Assembly: GCA_017443345.1 (NCBI GenBank) | Contig: JAFSNR010000025.1 | Location: 1 to 64,000 of the forward strand | Reading direction: 5' to 3' | Length of the DNA: 64,000 nucleotides | Origin: Prevotella sp. | Lineage (GTDB): Bacteria; Bacteroidota; Bacteroidia; Bacteroidales; Bacteroidaceae | Shown here: piece by piece, positions 25,555 to 32,969 of the stretch | Position numbering within the stretch: the first letter of the stretch is position 1 | Layout: each line of letters opens with the position of its first letter | The notes under the pieces: generated by a model | The model's database searches: none | What the model was told of the DNA's origin: nothing | Seen by the model: the letters and a program-made list of their open reading frames with translations, nothing else | Translations under genes and position numbers: made by a program

Positions 25555-27353
25555 TCCAATGCCGTCTTTAGGATATTCTTTAGGAGGTAGGTTGCATTCT
25601 GATTTCGGGCTACACCCTCGGAGAGTCGATAGGTATAGGTGATTTCGTCGGAGAGTTGGATTTCAAAACAGTAGTTGTGGAAGCGGTCGGGATGCTCTTG
25701 CTGCATCTTCGACAATTCGAGGTCGTGGGTGGCGATGATACCCGTAATGGGAAGTGTCGACACGGACTGGAGGAACAGTCGGGAGCCGTTAAGTTTGTCG
25801 AGCGAGTTGGTACCCTTCAGTATCTCGTCGAGGATGATAAGCGTGTGGCGGTTCTGTCTGCAGGCCTCAATGAGCTGTTGCAGCCGTAGCAGTTCAGCAT
25901 TGAAGTAGCTGATGCCGTGGGCAAGGTCATCGGTGGTACGCATACTGCTGAACAGCGAGAAGAGCGAGACACGAAGACTATCTGCAAAGACTGGCATTCC
26001 ACAACAGGCCAGCACGTAGTTGATGCCGACGGAGCGAAGGAACGTGCTCTTGCCCGCCATATTCGCCCCTGTAATGATATAATAGTGCTGGTCGGAAATG
26101 GAGAAGTCGTTGCGCACGGCCTTCTGGCCGAGGAAAGGATGATAGAGCCCGCGAGCCTCATAGACCACCTCGTCAGCATCCACCAGTTCGGCATCCGTAG
26201 CATCTGGTTCATTGTAATGGAACGTGGCCATCGACACCAGCGCATCAAAGTGGCTGACAGCATCTATCCAGTCCTCTATGTGCATCATGTAGCGGTCTTG
26301 CCAAAGAAGAAACCGACGCACAATGAAGTAGTCTGCCAGATAAAGGGCATTGGATATGGGTACCCAGACCTCGTTTCGCTGGTCAAGGTCGTTGATGATT
26401 CCCTTCAGTAGCCGGAAAGACTTGAGAGCATTCTGCTCGTCAGCAGAGAGCATTCCGATAATGTCGCGTCCCTCCTGACTCTTCAAATCGGACGTCACAA
26501 TCTGCATAATCATGCTGACGTATGTGCCTAATCGCGGAAGGATGATGCTAATGCTCTGGTTGACACGTTTCAGGGTGCGACCGAAAAGAAGATAGACGGC
26601 TGTAATCTGCAACAACACCCAAAGCATGGGGAACGAACCTGACAGCGGGCCAAATACGGCTCCAGCTAATAGTCCATAAAAGATAATAATGCTGCCAATA
26701 GCTGAAATATAGGTGAGCTGATGCGCAGCTAAGTGGGATATGTGCAGTTGTTGCACCTCATGTAGAGCCTCCATAATGGCAGCAGTATTGATCTGCCGCC
26801 CCCTGCTTTGTGCAAGGAATGCAGTACGCAGAGGCTCTCTTTCTGACAATTCACGAATAGCCTTCCGACGTTTCACTATCTCGTCGATACTCCGTACCCG
26901 CGTCTCAGACAGTTCTTCTGCCAAGAAATCGCTGCCGCCAGTGGTAACGGTGCGGTTGATACGGTTGAACAGCGACTGCGGTCCGAAGATGTCGAGGTCG
27001 AGCGTAAACTCATGATGGGGATTGACGTATTGCTCACCATCAGCAAATCCAGAGAAATCACCATTGAGATAGGCCAATTCCTTCTGATAGACGCTGCGGA
27101 CGCTCTTCTTTTGTTCCGACAAACGACTATTATGGCTGTCTTTCCAACGGATGGCCACGTATGCGGCAACAAACATTGCTGCCACTACCAACGCCAGTAT
27201 GCCGCCCCACATTGTATAAGCCACGACGCATCCAATAGCCAAGGCGATAGCCGTCAGTTCCAAGATAACGACCAGTCGGTTATGCCTGTTCAACTGGCAG
27301 ATTTCGTCCGTCAGCGTCTTGATACGCTCTGTATATAGTTCCCTTGGACTCAT
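25551..27353 (-). CDS. MutS-family ATPase with membrane segments
   Basis: A 600-residue protein with the MutS core and ATPase domains. Walker A is TGANMAGKSTFLRS (about residues 430-443), Walker B LIILDEILKGTNS, and ATHDLELSKM is the switch region. Two hydrophobic pairs, residues about 28-68 and 212-258, look like membrane helices, so it should sit at the inner membrane. The mismatch-recognition N-terminal domain of MutS1 and the Smr nuclease of MutS2 are both absent. It is a known Bacteroidetes protein type of unknown function, unlikely to be canonical mismatch repair. Confidence 0.82.
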   Translation of the reverse strand: MSPRELYTERIKTLTDEICQLNRHNRLVVILELTAIALAIGCVVAYTMWGGILALVVAAMFVAAYVAIRWKDSHNSRLSEQKKSVRSVYQKELAYLNGDFSGFADGEQYVNPHHEFTLDLDIFGPQSLFNRINRTVTTGGSDFLAEELSETRVRSIDEIVKRRKAIRELSEREPLRTAFLAQSRGRQINTAAIMEALHEVQQLHISHLAAHQLTYISAIGSIIIFYGLLAGAVFGPLSGSFPMLWVLLQITAVYLLFGRTLKRVNQSISIILPRLGTYVSMIMQIVTSDLKSQEGRDIIGMLSADEQNALKSFRLLKGIINDLDQRNEVWVPISNALYLADYFIVRRFLLWQDRYMMHIEDWIDAVSHFDALVSMATFHYNEPDATDAELVDADEVVYEARGLYHPFLGQKAVRNDFSISDQHYYIITGANMAGKSTFLRSVGINYVLACCGMPVFADSLRVSLFSLFSSMRTTDDLAHGISYFNAELLRLQQLIEACRQNRHTLIILDEILKGTNSLDKLNGSRLFLQSVSTLPITGIIATHDLELSKMQQEHPDRFHNYCFEIQLSDEITYTYRLSEGVARNQNATYLLKNILKTALE

Positions 27354-27441
27354 ACCTGTATATTAGCCGCCACAAAGTTACGTCTTTTCTGTCAGACCGC
27401 TGCAATTTGCCGTCCAGATTTAACCATGATTATATTTTCCC

Positions 27442-27478
27442 CAAACGTCGAAAGACGTGGGGGCAAACGTCGAAGACG
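27442..27478 (+). promoter_or_regulatory. Tandem 22-bp-spaced repeat, possible LytTR operator
   Basis: CAAACGTCGAAAGACG at 27442-27457 and CAAACGTCGAAGACG at 27464-27478 are direct repeats 22 bp apart that end one base before the -33 box. Read on the minus strand, GACGTTTGG and GACGTTTGC match 8 and 7 of 9 positions of the LytTR half-site consensus as I remember it. The LytTR regulator is encoded at 30246. Assignment is inference. Confidence 0.45.
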
Positions 27479-27479
27479 A

Positions 27480-27511
27480 TTTGGAAGCAGACAGAATTCT
27501 TCATACCTTTG
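27480..27511 (+). promoter_or_regulatory. Promoter of the small secreted protein gene
   Basis: TTTG at 27480-27483, a 20-nt spacer and TACCTTTG at 27504-27511; about 70 nt of leader precede the ATG at 27581. Confidence 0.8.
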
Positions 27512-27580
27512 CACTGTCAAAAGACGATAACAAAGTCTGAAGACAGAAACAGAGTATTAACAATTTAAAAATAAAAAGGT

Positions 27581-27943
27581 ATGAAAAAGATGATGATCGC
27601 CCTCGTGGCAATGGTAGTGATGACAATGAGTGCTAATGCACAGAGTGTTAACAATGAGAGCAAGCTGACATTCGACCGTCTGAGCAGCTATCTGGAACTG
27701 AGAGTAGACCAGGTTGAACCTGTCAAGACCGCTATGGCACAGTTCGCCACTTCAATGGAGGCTTACTATCAGCTGAGTGACGCTTCAAAGGCTGGTGAGG
27801 CTTGGGAGAAGATTCAGGCCAACCATAAGAAGACGATGAAGAAGGTCCTCGACGAGAAGCAGTACGACAAGTACATCCAGACGCTCGACCTGACAGCCAA
27901 GAACACCGCAGAGAGAATTATGGAGGCTACCGCCAGCAAATAG
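27581..27943 (+). CDS. Small secreted helical protein
   Basis: A 120-residue exported protein with a signal peptide cleaved after SANAQ (about residue 21). The mature part is charged and helical (SYLELRVDQVEPVKTAMAQF, split as SYLELRVDQVEPV; WEKIQANHKKTMKKVLDEKQ) and recalls small periplasmic Spy/CpxP-like helical proteins of Bacteroidetes, though I do not claim membership. It is a monocistronic unit with a strong promoter, a tandem operator-like repeat upstream and a strong terminator, as for an abundant regulated protein. Confidence 0.78.
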   Translation: MKKMMIALVAMVVMTMSANAQSVNNESKLTFDRLSSYLELRVDQVEPVKTAMAQFATSMEAYYQLSDASKAGEAWEKIQANHKKTMKKVLDEKQYDKYIQTLDLTAKNTAERIMEATASK

Positions 27944-27974
27944 CAGTACAACTGATCTTTGAGTTAGATAATTT

Positions 27975-28009
27975 TCTCTCCTGCATAGAGATTATGCGGG
28001 AGAGATTTT
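27975..28009 (+). terminator. Terminator of the small secreted protein gene
   Basis: A 13-bp stem (arms 27975-27987 and 27993-28005, one G-T pair) around GAGAT, followed by TTTT. The T tract doubles as the -33 box of the next promoter. Confidence 0.9.
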
Positions 28010-28037
28010 GCTGTTTCAAAAAGATTTCGTAAATTTG
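28007..28037 (+). promoter_or_regulatory. Promoter of the GH5-lytS-lytTR operon
   Basis: TTTG at 28007-28010, a 19-nt spacer and TAAATTTG at 28030-28037, 23 nt ahead of the GH5 ATG. The -33 box overlaps the end of the preceding terminator. Confidence 0.75.
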
Positions 28038-28060
28038 CAACCACATAATTCCAACAAGAC

Positions 28061-29242
28061 ATGAAAAGATTATATTTACTAATATTCATCATATCTGGAA
28101 CGAATTGCATAAATGCTCAACAGAAAACGTTTGAGAATGCTCATCAGGCAGTCCGCAACATGAGTATCGGCTGGAACCTCGGGAATACGCTTGAAAGTTG
28201 CAACTACAGTCAGGACAGCCTCATAGAGAAGACTACCGACTGTTCTGTCAAGGCCTACGAGACTGCATGGGGGCAGCCACAGGCTACCCGCGAACTGATG
28301 CACAAGTTGGCAGAGGCAGGATTCAAGACTATCCGGGTGCCTGTAACTTGGTATCCCCACCTTGACAAAGAGAACCGTGTAGACCTGGAGTGGATGGCCC
28401 GTGTGGAGGAGGTTGTCAACTATGTGCTCGATGAAGGTATGTATTGTGTATTGAATGTACATCATGATGCTGGTGATCAGAAAACCTGTTGGCTGAGGGC
28501 AGACTTAGAACGCTTTGACGAAATCAATGCACGGTTTGTCTCTTTGTGGCAGCAGATAGCCAATCGATTCAACAAATACGGGGAGCATCTCGTTTTTGAG
28601 GGTTGGGGTGAAATTCTCGATAAATATGGGGCATGGGTTTGTCCTGAGGATTCAAACGCCTTCGAGGCCATGAACAGACTGGCTCAAAGTTTTGTGAATA
28701 CCGTGAGGACAACAGGCGGGAATAATGCCCAACGCAATCTGATGATCTGTACCTATAGTGCATCTGTTGGGGGCTGGTATAATCACGATGGAACTCGCAG
28801 ACAGTCGGATGTCGCGCTTTCCTCTTTTATACTGCCAGAAGACAGTTTACCAGACCATCTGATTGCCAGTGTCCACAGCTATATCCCTTGGAATTGGGAT
28901 CAGAATCACAGCAAATTGTCGGAGGCTCACATGGAAGAGATCAAGCAGACGTTCGGGAAGTTCGACAAGTATTTCCTGAGTCGCGGGATTCCTCTTGTTA
29001 TTGGGGAATATGCTGCATTGTTTGTTGATGGTACTTATGCCCAGGAGGGTCCAGTCACAGAGGGTGATCAGGAAGAAGGTGCCAAATATGCCCGTCTAAT
29101 GGTGGAAGAGGCAACCAAGCGTGACATCTCGCTGCTCTACTTCATGGGTCTTATCGACAAAGAAGACCGAATGAAACTAAAGTGGAGCCGTCCAAAGACT
29201 GTTCAGGCAATTGTTGATACTTATAATCAATTTAAGAAATGA
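28061..29242 (+). CDS. GH5-family endoglucanase-like glycoside hydrolase
   Basis: A 393-residue secreted glycanase (signal ending NAQQ near residue 20). GH5 blocks are MSIGWNLGNTLES, GFKTIRVPVTWYPH, CVLNVHHDAG and the nucleophile motif VIGEY with E316. The acid/base motif normally NE reads FEGWGEILD: E184 is kept but the invariant Asn is Gly183. This may alter or abolish activity. It probably cuts beta-glucans or mannans if active. Its stop overlaps the ATG of the LytS kinase gene, an unusual coupling of a glycanase with a two-component pair. Confidence 0.9.
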   Translation: MKRLYLLIFIISGTNCINAQQKTFENAHQAVRNMSIGWNLGNTLESCNYSQDSLIEKTTDCSVKAYETAWGQPQATRELMHKLAEAGFKTIRVPVTWYPHLDKENRVDLEWMARVEEVVNYVLDEGMYCVLNVHHDAGDQKTCWLRADLERFDEINARFVSLWQQIANRFNKYGEHLVFEGWGEILDKYGAWVCPEDSNAFEAMNRLAQSFVNTVRTTGGNNAQRNLMICTYSASVGGWYNHDGTRRQSDVALSSFILPEDSLPDHLIASVHSYIPWNWDQNHSKLSEAHMEEIKQTFGKFDKYFLSRGIPLVIGEYAALFVDGTYAQEGPVTEGDQEEGAKYARLMVEEATKRDISLLYFMGLIDKEDRMKLKWSRPKTVQAIVDTYNQFKK

Positions 29243-30243
29243 TAAAGATAAAGGGTAAGGAAATCTGGTTATTTGTGGCTCAAGTACTGCTACTGTCGCT
29301 CATTGTGCTCTCTCCAGGGTTCATCAGTTATATCAGTAGCGGTGATGGTGAACTTGCTTTGGAATCCACGTGGATAGCCTTTAATTGGTTGGCCCCGTCG
29401 ATAGGGGCTTATCTTTTGAACTTCTATCTCTGTATACCCCTGCTTTGGTTCCGCCATCGATATTGGCAGTATGGTGTAGCGAATGCTGTATTGATTATTA
29501 TCGGTCATCTGCACCTTTTTGTTAGGAATATCAGCAACCTGCCCGACAGTTTCCGTGCCGGCTATTCCACGTTCATGATTTTCTCGCTACTGCTCTGCCT
29601 GATGGCTATCGGCATTGCTCTGAGCATCCGCTATATGATGCGACGGAGTGAGCGGAAGCAGAAGGAGGTGGAAGCCGAGCTAGCGTGGCTGAAGAACCAG
29701 ATCAATCCGCATTTCCTGTTCAATACGCTCAACAACATCTCCAGTCTGGCACAGATTGACGGCGACGAGACACAGGAGGCCATCATGCAGCTGAGCGACC
29801 TGCTGCGCTATGCGATGTACGAGACCAACAAGCCCAAGGTGCGCCTCGATGGTGAAGTGGAGTTTATGCGCAATTACATCCAGCTGATGAAACTGCGCTG
29901 CAATGAGATGACAACAGTCAACTTTCAACTCTCAACTTTCAATTCTCAACTCGAAGTGCCTCCCCTGCTCTTCATCTCGCTTGTCGAGAATGCCTTCAAG
30001 CACGGTATGGACAGCAATTCACCTGCTACCATCGACATTCGTCTGCAACAACAGGATGATACACTCGTATTTACCTGCGACAATACGAATAATCCCAAGC
30101 CCACGAAGGACCGCAGCGGCTCTGGCATTGGACTCGACAACACTCGTCGACGTCTCGATTTGCTCTATCCAGGCCGTTACACTTGGGAGCAGACGATTAC
30201 CCCAGAGAATATCTATCACGTTTGTATAAAATTGAAGAATTGA
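29239..30243 (+). CDS. LytS/YehU-type sensor histidine kinase
   Basis: A 334-residue inner-membrane sensor with four predicted helices (residues about 10-32, 48-68, 80-97, 110-132) and no periplasmic domain of note. The kinase part has the His_kinase motif NQINPHFLFNTLNNI, the N-box LVENAFKHG and the G-box GSGIGLDNTRRRL. Between them, residues about 227-238 (NFQLSTFNSQLE) are encoded by five exact 7-nt repeats. It overlaps the GH5 gene by 4 nt and is followed 2 nt later by its LytTR partner. Confidence 0.92.
   Translation: MIKIKGKEIWLFVAQVLLLSLIVLSPGFISYISSGDGELALESTWIAFNWLAPSIGAYLLNFYLCIPLLWFRHRYWQYGVANAVLIIIGHLHLFVRNISNLPDSFRAGYSTFMIFSLLLCLMAIGIALSIRYMMRRSERKQKEVEAELAWLKNQINPHFLFNTLNNISSLAQIDGDETQEAIMQLSDLLRYAMYETNKPKVRLDGEVEFMRNYIQLMKLRCNEMTTVNFQLSTFNSQLEVPPLLFISLVENAFKHGMDSNSPATIDIRLQQQDDTLVFTCDNTNNPKPTKDRSGSGIGLDNTRRRLDLLYPGRYTWEQTITPENIYHVCIKLKN
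29918..29952. repeat. Five 7-bp repeats inside the LytS gene
   Basis: Five tandem units of TCAACTT/TCAACTC type, contiguous and without indels. The reverse strand reads GTTGARA units, similar to the GTRAAAA family elsewhere in the window. Confidence 0.95.
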
Positions 30244-30245
30244 AT

Positions 30246-31022
30246 ATGGCACTTACTTGTATGATTGTCGATGACGAGCCGTTGGCTGTGCGCCTGCTGG
30301 TTTCCTACGTGGAGAAGACACCCGATTTGCAGCTGTTGGACTCGTTTACGGACTCTATCCGTGCCATCAATGCTGTCAAGGAACAGAAGCCTGACTTGCT
30401 GTTTCTCGACATCCAGATGCCCAATATCGATGGTATGGAACTGGCGCATAGTCTGCCAGAAGAGACGCGTGTGGTCTTTACCACTGCTTTTAAGGAATAC
30501 GCCTTCGAGAGCTATGAGGTGAATGCGCTCGACTTCCTGTTGAAGCCCATCCGTTACAGTAAGTTTCTCGCGGCAGTCGAAAAGGCGAGGGAATGGTTTA
30601 CGGTTTACAGCTTACAGTTTACAGGTGTTTTGCAGACAAGCCCTTCAGATCCTTCAGAGCTATCATCTGTAAACAGTAAACCGTCAACAGTAAACAAAAC
30701 GATTTTCCTCAAGGTCGATGGCGAGTGGCGCAGCGTGGTGATCGACAAGATTACCTACGTCAGCTGTATCAAGGACTACGTGATGTTTTATCTCGACGAC
30801 GAGCCCAAGGCGCTGATCACCCACCTGACCATGAAGGCTGTAGAGCAGATGTTGCCAGCTGACAAGTTCCTGCGCATCCATCGTTCCTATATCGTTGCCA
30901 CAGACAAGATCCGCAAGATCGACCGTAACGACTGCGTATACATCGGCAAGGAAATCATCCACGTGCCTGATGGCTATCTTCCTGCTTTCCGAGCCTTCCT
31001 CGAAAGCCGTTCCCCAAGTTAG
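30246..31022 (+). CDS. LytTR-family response regulator
   Basis: A 258-residue DNA-binding regulator. The receiver domain (residues 1-115) has DDE at 9-11, the phosphoacceptor in FLDIQMPN (about D55) and LLKPIRYSKF. The LytTR domain covers about residues 152-256 (KVDGEWRSVVIDKITYVSC; KFLRIHRSYIV; GYLPAFR). The linker, residues 117-150, is unusually long and is encoded by two oppositely oriented 7-nt repeat arrays. The start at 30246 lies 2 nt after the kinase stop; readings further upstream overlap the kinase. Confidence 0.93.
   Translation: MALTCMIVDDEPLAVRLLVSYVEKTPDLQLLDSFTDSIRAINAVKEQKPDLLFLDIQMPNIDGMELAHSLPEETRVVFTTAFKEYAFESYEVNALDFLLKPIRYSKFLAAVEKAREWFTVYSLQFTGVLQTSPSDPSELSSVNSKPSTVNKTIFLKVDGEWRSVVIDKITYVSCIKDYVMFYLDDEPKALITHLTMKAVEQMLPADKFLRIHRSYIVATDKIRKIDRNDCVYIGKEIIHVPDGYLPAFRAFLESRSPS
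30596..30623. repeat. GTTTACA repeat array (left arm) inside the LytTR regulator gene
   Basis: Four exact 7-nt units of GTTTACA type. Together with the array at 30668-30695 it forms an imperfect inverted repeat with a 44-nt loop. Confidence 0.95.
30668..30695. repeat. AGTAAAC repeat array (right arm) inside the LytTR regulator gene
   Basis: Four exact 7-nt units of TGTAAAC/AGTAAAC type, the reverse complement of the left arm. Transcribed, the two arms could pair over 28 bp with a few mismatches. Confidence 0.95.
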
Positions 31023-31227
31023 ATGAAAGTTTGAAATATAAAAGACGAAGTCCTCTTCTTCAGCAACATGAAATGGCTCGCCCGCCTCTACTTTGGCGTC
31101 AGGCTGTAGTCCTTTAGAGTCTATCCATTGGCCACAAATTGACGAAGATCTTAGTTTTGAGGGAATGTTTGTGGATAACCATCTTTGTGAGCGTTCTCCC
31201 AAAGAGGAGTTGGTTTGCTATCCTTAG
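31023..31227 (+). pseudogene. Remnant of a DUF2442-like gene
   Basis: Starting at ATG 31023 the frame gives MKV, a TGA, then IKDEVLFFSNMKWLARLY and a TAG. A second frame from about 31072 continues with IHWPQIDEDLSFEGM and stops at 31225-31227. The HWPxIDEDLSFE block is what I know from the C terminus of DUF2442 proteins. One nonsense codon and one frameshift are needed, so it is a dead gene. DUF2442 genes often belong to small two-gene modules; the partner is not here. The following 31228-31361 shows nothing recognisable. Confidence 0.4.
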
Positions 31228-31361
31228 AATTATTTTTTCAAAGTATGTTTGTCATCTTAGGGGCTGTTTATAATTTCAAAATACCAGCTAAGATAACACA
31301 ATTTATTCAAACATGTAAAGCAAAAGCCTAATATTCGTTAATGTTATTCGTTCTAAGGGCT

Positions 31362-31682
31362 CTATATCCTCTTAATGAGAGTTTCAGGATTCATCCTTGT
31401 GTCCCAGATGTCGATGACGTGAACAACATCTTCAATTTCGTCATATTAATGAATGATTTTAAAACGACGGTTCATTATGTGGCGACGACGATATATTATT
31501 TGTCTGTCATTGAGAAGTTCCTCTGGTGTGTAAGATTCTGGGAAAATTCTTACACGTTCTTCGAATGCAGAGATTTCATCTTTCCAGCGCATTGCCGTAG
31601 ATTTGCCATATTCCACTAACGCATAATTGATGTGGTAATCTAGGAGCGAACTGGCATTATCGTGCCAGATTATCTTAGCCAT
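31362..31682 (-). pseudogene. ParE/RelE-type toxin interrupted by an in-frame stop
   Basis: The frame from ATG 31682 encodes 78 residues of a ParE-like toxin (IIWHDNASSLLDYHINYAL, EERVRIFPESY, IMNRRFKIIH) and then meets TAA at 31448-31446. Beyond the stop the same frame resumes with YDEIEDVVHVIDIWDTRMNP, split as YDEIEDVVHVIDIWDT, the usual toxin C terminus, and ends at TAG 31364-31362. A single TAT/TAC to TAA change explains this. The first base of the gene overlaps the antitoxin 3' end by 13 nt. Confidence 0.8.
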
Positions 31683-31831
31683 GGGTACTTTTCATAAAGA
31701 CGGTTCCACATCTGTTCTGATGTTATCCACTTATTGGGGTCATTGCGTTCTGCCCAGGCTTGATCCACGCGGTTGATGGCCTCTTCAATCGTTTTGGGGC
31801 CGAAAATAGGAATGCCAATATCCTCACTCAT
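31670..31831 (-). CDS. Antitoxin of the ParE-type module
   Basis: A 53-residue protein starting at MSEDIGIPIFGPKTIEEAI, split as MSEDIGIPIFG, and ending EKYPWLR. It lies just ahead of the toxin and overlaps it by 13 nt, the classical toxin-antitoxin arrangement. The longer reading to 31858 adds nine residues without support. No DNA-binding motif can be named; the partner role is inferred from position and size. Confidence 0.65.
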   Translation of the reverse strand: MSEDIGIPIFGPKTIEEAINRVDQAWAERNDPNKWITSEQMWNRLYEKYPWLR

Positions 31832-31916
31832 AATCAATAATGACTCTTTCGGTTGCAAATATAGGAATAATTTCCGAACTTTGGAAAGGAAATGGTCAGA
31901 AACTGCGAAAAAAATG

Positions 31917-31957
31917 TTTATTTCTCGCAGAGCCAGTATTCTGACAGGCCGTTCACT
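31917..31957. repeat. 41-bp direct repeat, left copy
   Basis: Identical over 41 bp and in the same orientation as 34940-34980. This copy ends the AlbA-type ATPase remnant; the other is the true 3' end of the virE-like gene. Spacing is 3023 bp. Confidence 0.97.
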
Positions 31958-32334
31958 TCGCTTACGCCATGATTGAACATATTGACATAGTTTAGGTTCT
32001 TCATCATCTCTGCTACAACGCTATTGCGGTAGTCGTTCACATGTGGGAAGTTCTCTGGACGGGCCTGTCCATAGAGACCGCCAGGGTTCATGATTTCTAT
32101 ATGATTGTCATACTGATATAGTCGAGTTGGCATGTTCGCTTGGTAATCACGATGCATCACAGCATTCATCATCAACTCACGCAGCACCTTACAGGGATAG
32201 TTTCGCACATCCTTTTCTCTCAGAATGCTAATAGGAACAGGGCGTTTTGTTACGATACCATCACGGATAAAGTTCTCAAGATCAGGTAGCATCTTGTAAA
32301 GGCATCCTTCGAAACGTCTTTTCACGATGCTCAT
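31918..32334 (-). pseudogene. Remnant of an AlbA_2/RecG-like ATP-binding transcriptional regulator, fused to the VirE C terminus
   Basis: The 138 residues contain the C-terminal GHKL ATPase part of the 'ATP-binding protein' family related to RecG-like/AlbA_2 regulators (LRELMMNAVMHRDYQANM, split as LRELMMNAVMHRDYQ; IEIMNPGGLYGQ; VAEMMKNLNYVNMFNHGV). The N-terminal AlbA_2 domain is missing, and after NHGV the protein switches to VNGLSEYWLCEK, the exact C terminus of the VirE-like protein at 34941. Both ends are therefore broken. The frame can be read back to about 32393, into the end of rloB. Confidence 0.8.
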
Positions 32335-32379
32335 ATGTGCAGACCATTTTTGTATTCCTCTATTTTCGTTGCTCTTTTC

Positions 32380-32967
32380 TTATTCGCTTGTTCGTTTACT
32401 TATTCTCCCTTTTATCTGCCCTTTCAAAAGATCGATTAACTTGTAAATGCCAGTTGATGGATTTTGGAATTTTTTTAGTCCCTTGGCTCTTTTAACAGCA
32501 ATCTCTGTATTGCCCTTCAAGAAAGTTTGTTGTGTCTCAGTGAAGTCTGATTTTGTATAGTTCTTCCACACTGATGCACACTTTTTGAGCTCTTTGATGA
32601 GATTCTCTGTTGTGATTGCTGTTTTCTGCTCTTTTGCATGTAACAACAACCAAATTTCAAAGCATGGATTGCTGAGCAACATTTCTGCTTTACAGGCCAA
32701 GACCTTCTCATTGATGGCTGCAACATCCATGTCATACATTAGAAATGTATAAACTTTATCCCATTGTGAGATTTTAAGTTCTTTAGTACGATTGATGACA
32801 AGGTAGGGTGTTATCTTTGTCCCTTCAATATGGGATACTATTCTAATAGGTGATTTATACCATTTTTTCAGAAGGTTGATATAACTGACCTCAGTTTCGC
32901 CCTCGCAAATAACAAGAGCGATTTTGCGCATCCGCATGGATGGAGATGGTTCTCTTTTACTTGCCAT
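32380..32967 (-). CDS. RloB-family (TOPRIM-like) protein
   Basis: A 195-residue soluble protein with the RloB hallmarks: ALVICEGETEVSYI at residues 17-30 (TOPRIM-like acidic motif), FLMYDMD near residue 88, and NPCFEIWLLLH. RloB is the presumed effector nuclease of RloAB and AbiL-type systems, where it works with an AAA ATPase encoded next to it. The start is ATG 32967, 2 nt after the ATPase stop; the upstream TTG adds two residues. AT content is higher than in flanking core genes, as expected for a mobile defence module. Confidence 0.87.
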   Translation of the reverse strand: MASKREPSPSMRMRKIALVICEGETEVSYINLLKKWYKSPIRIVSHIEGTKITPYLVINRTKELKISQWDKVYTFLMYDMDVAAINEKVLACKAEMLLSNPCFEIWLLLHAKEQKTAITTENLIKELKKCASVWKNYTKSDFTETQQTFLKGNTEIAVKRAKGLKKFQNPSTGIYKLIDLLKGQIKGRISKRTSE

Positions 32968-32969
32968 AA

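Noticed and set aside
32335-32395. A start of the AlbA-type gene upstream of 32334
   Set aside because: The frame is open back to about 32393 but overlaps the rloB end and holds no AlbA_2 domain; the gene is a remnant whichever start is used.
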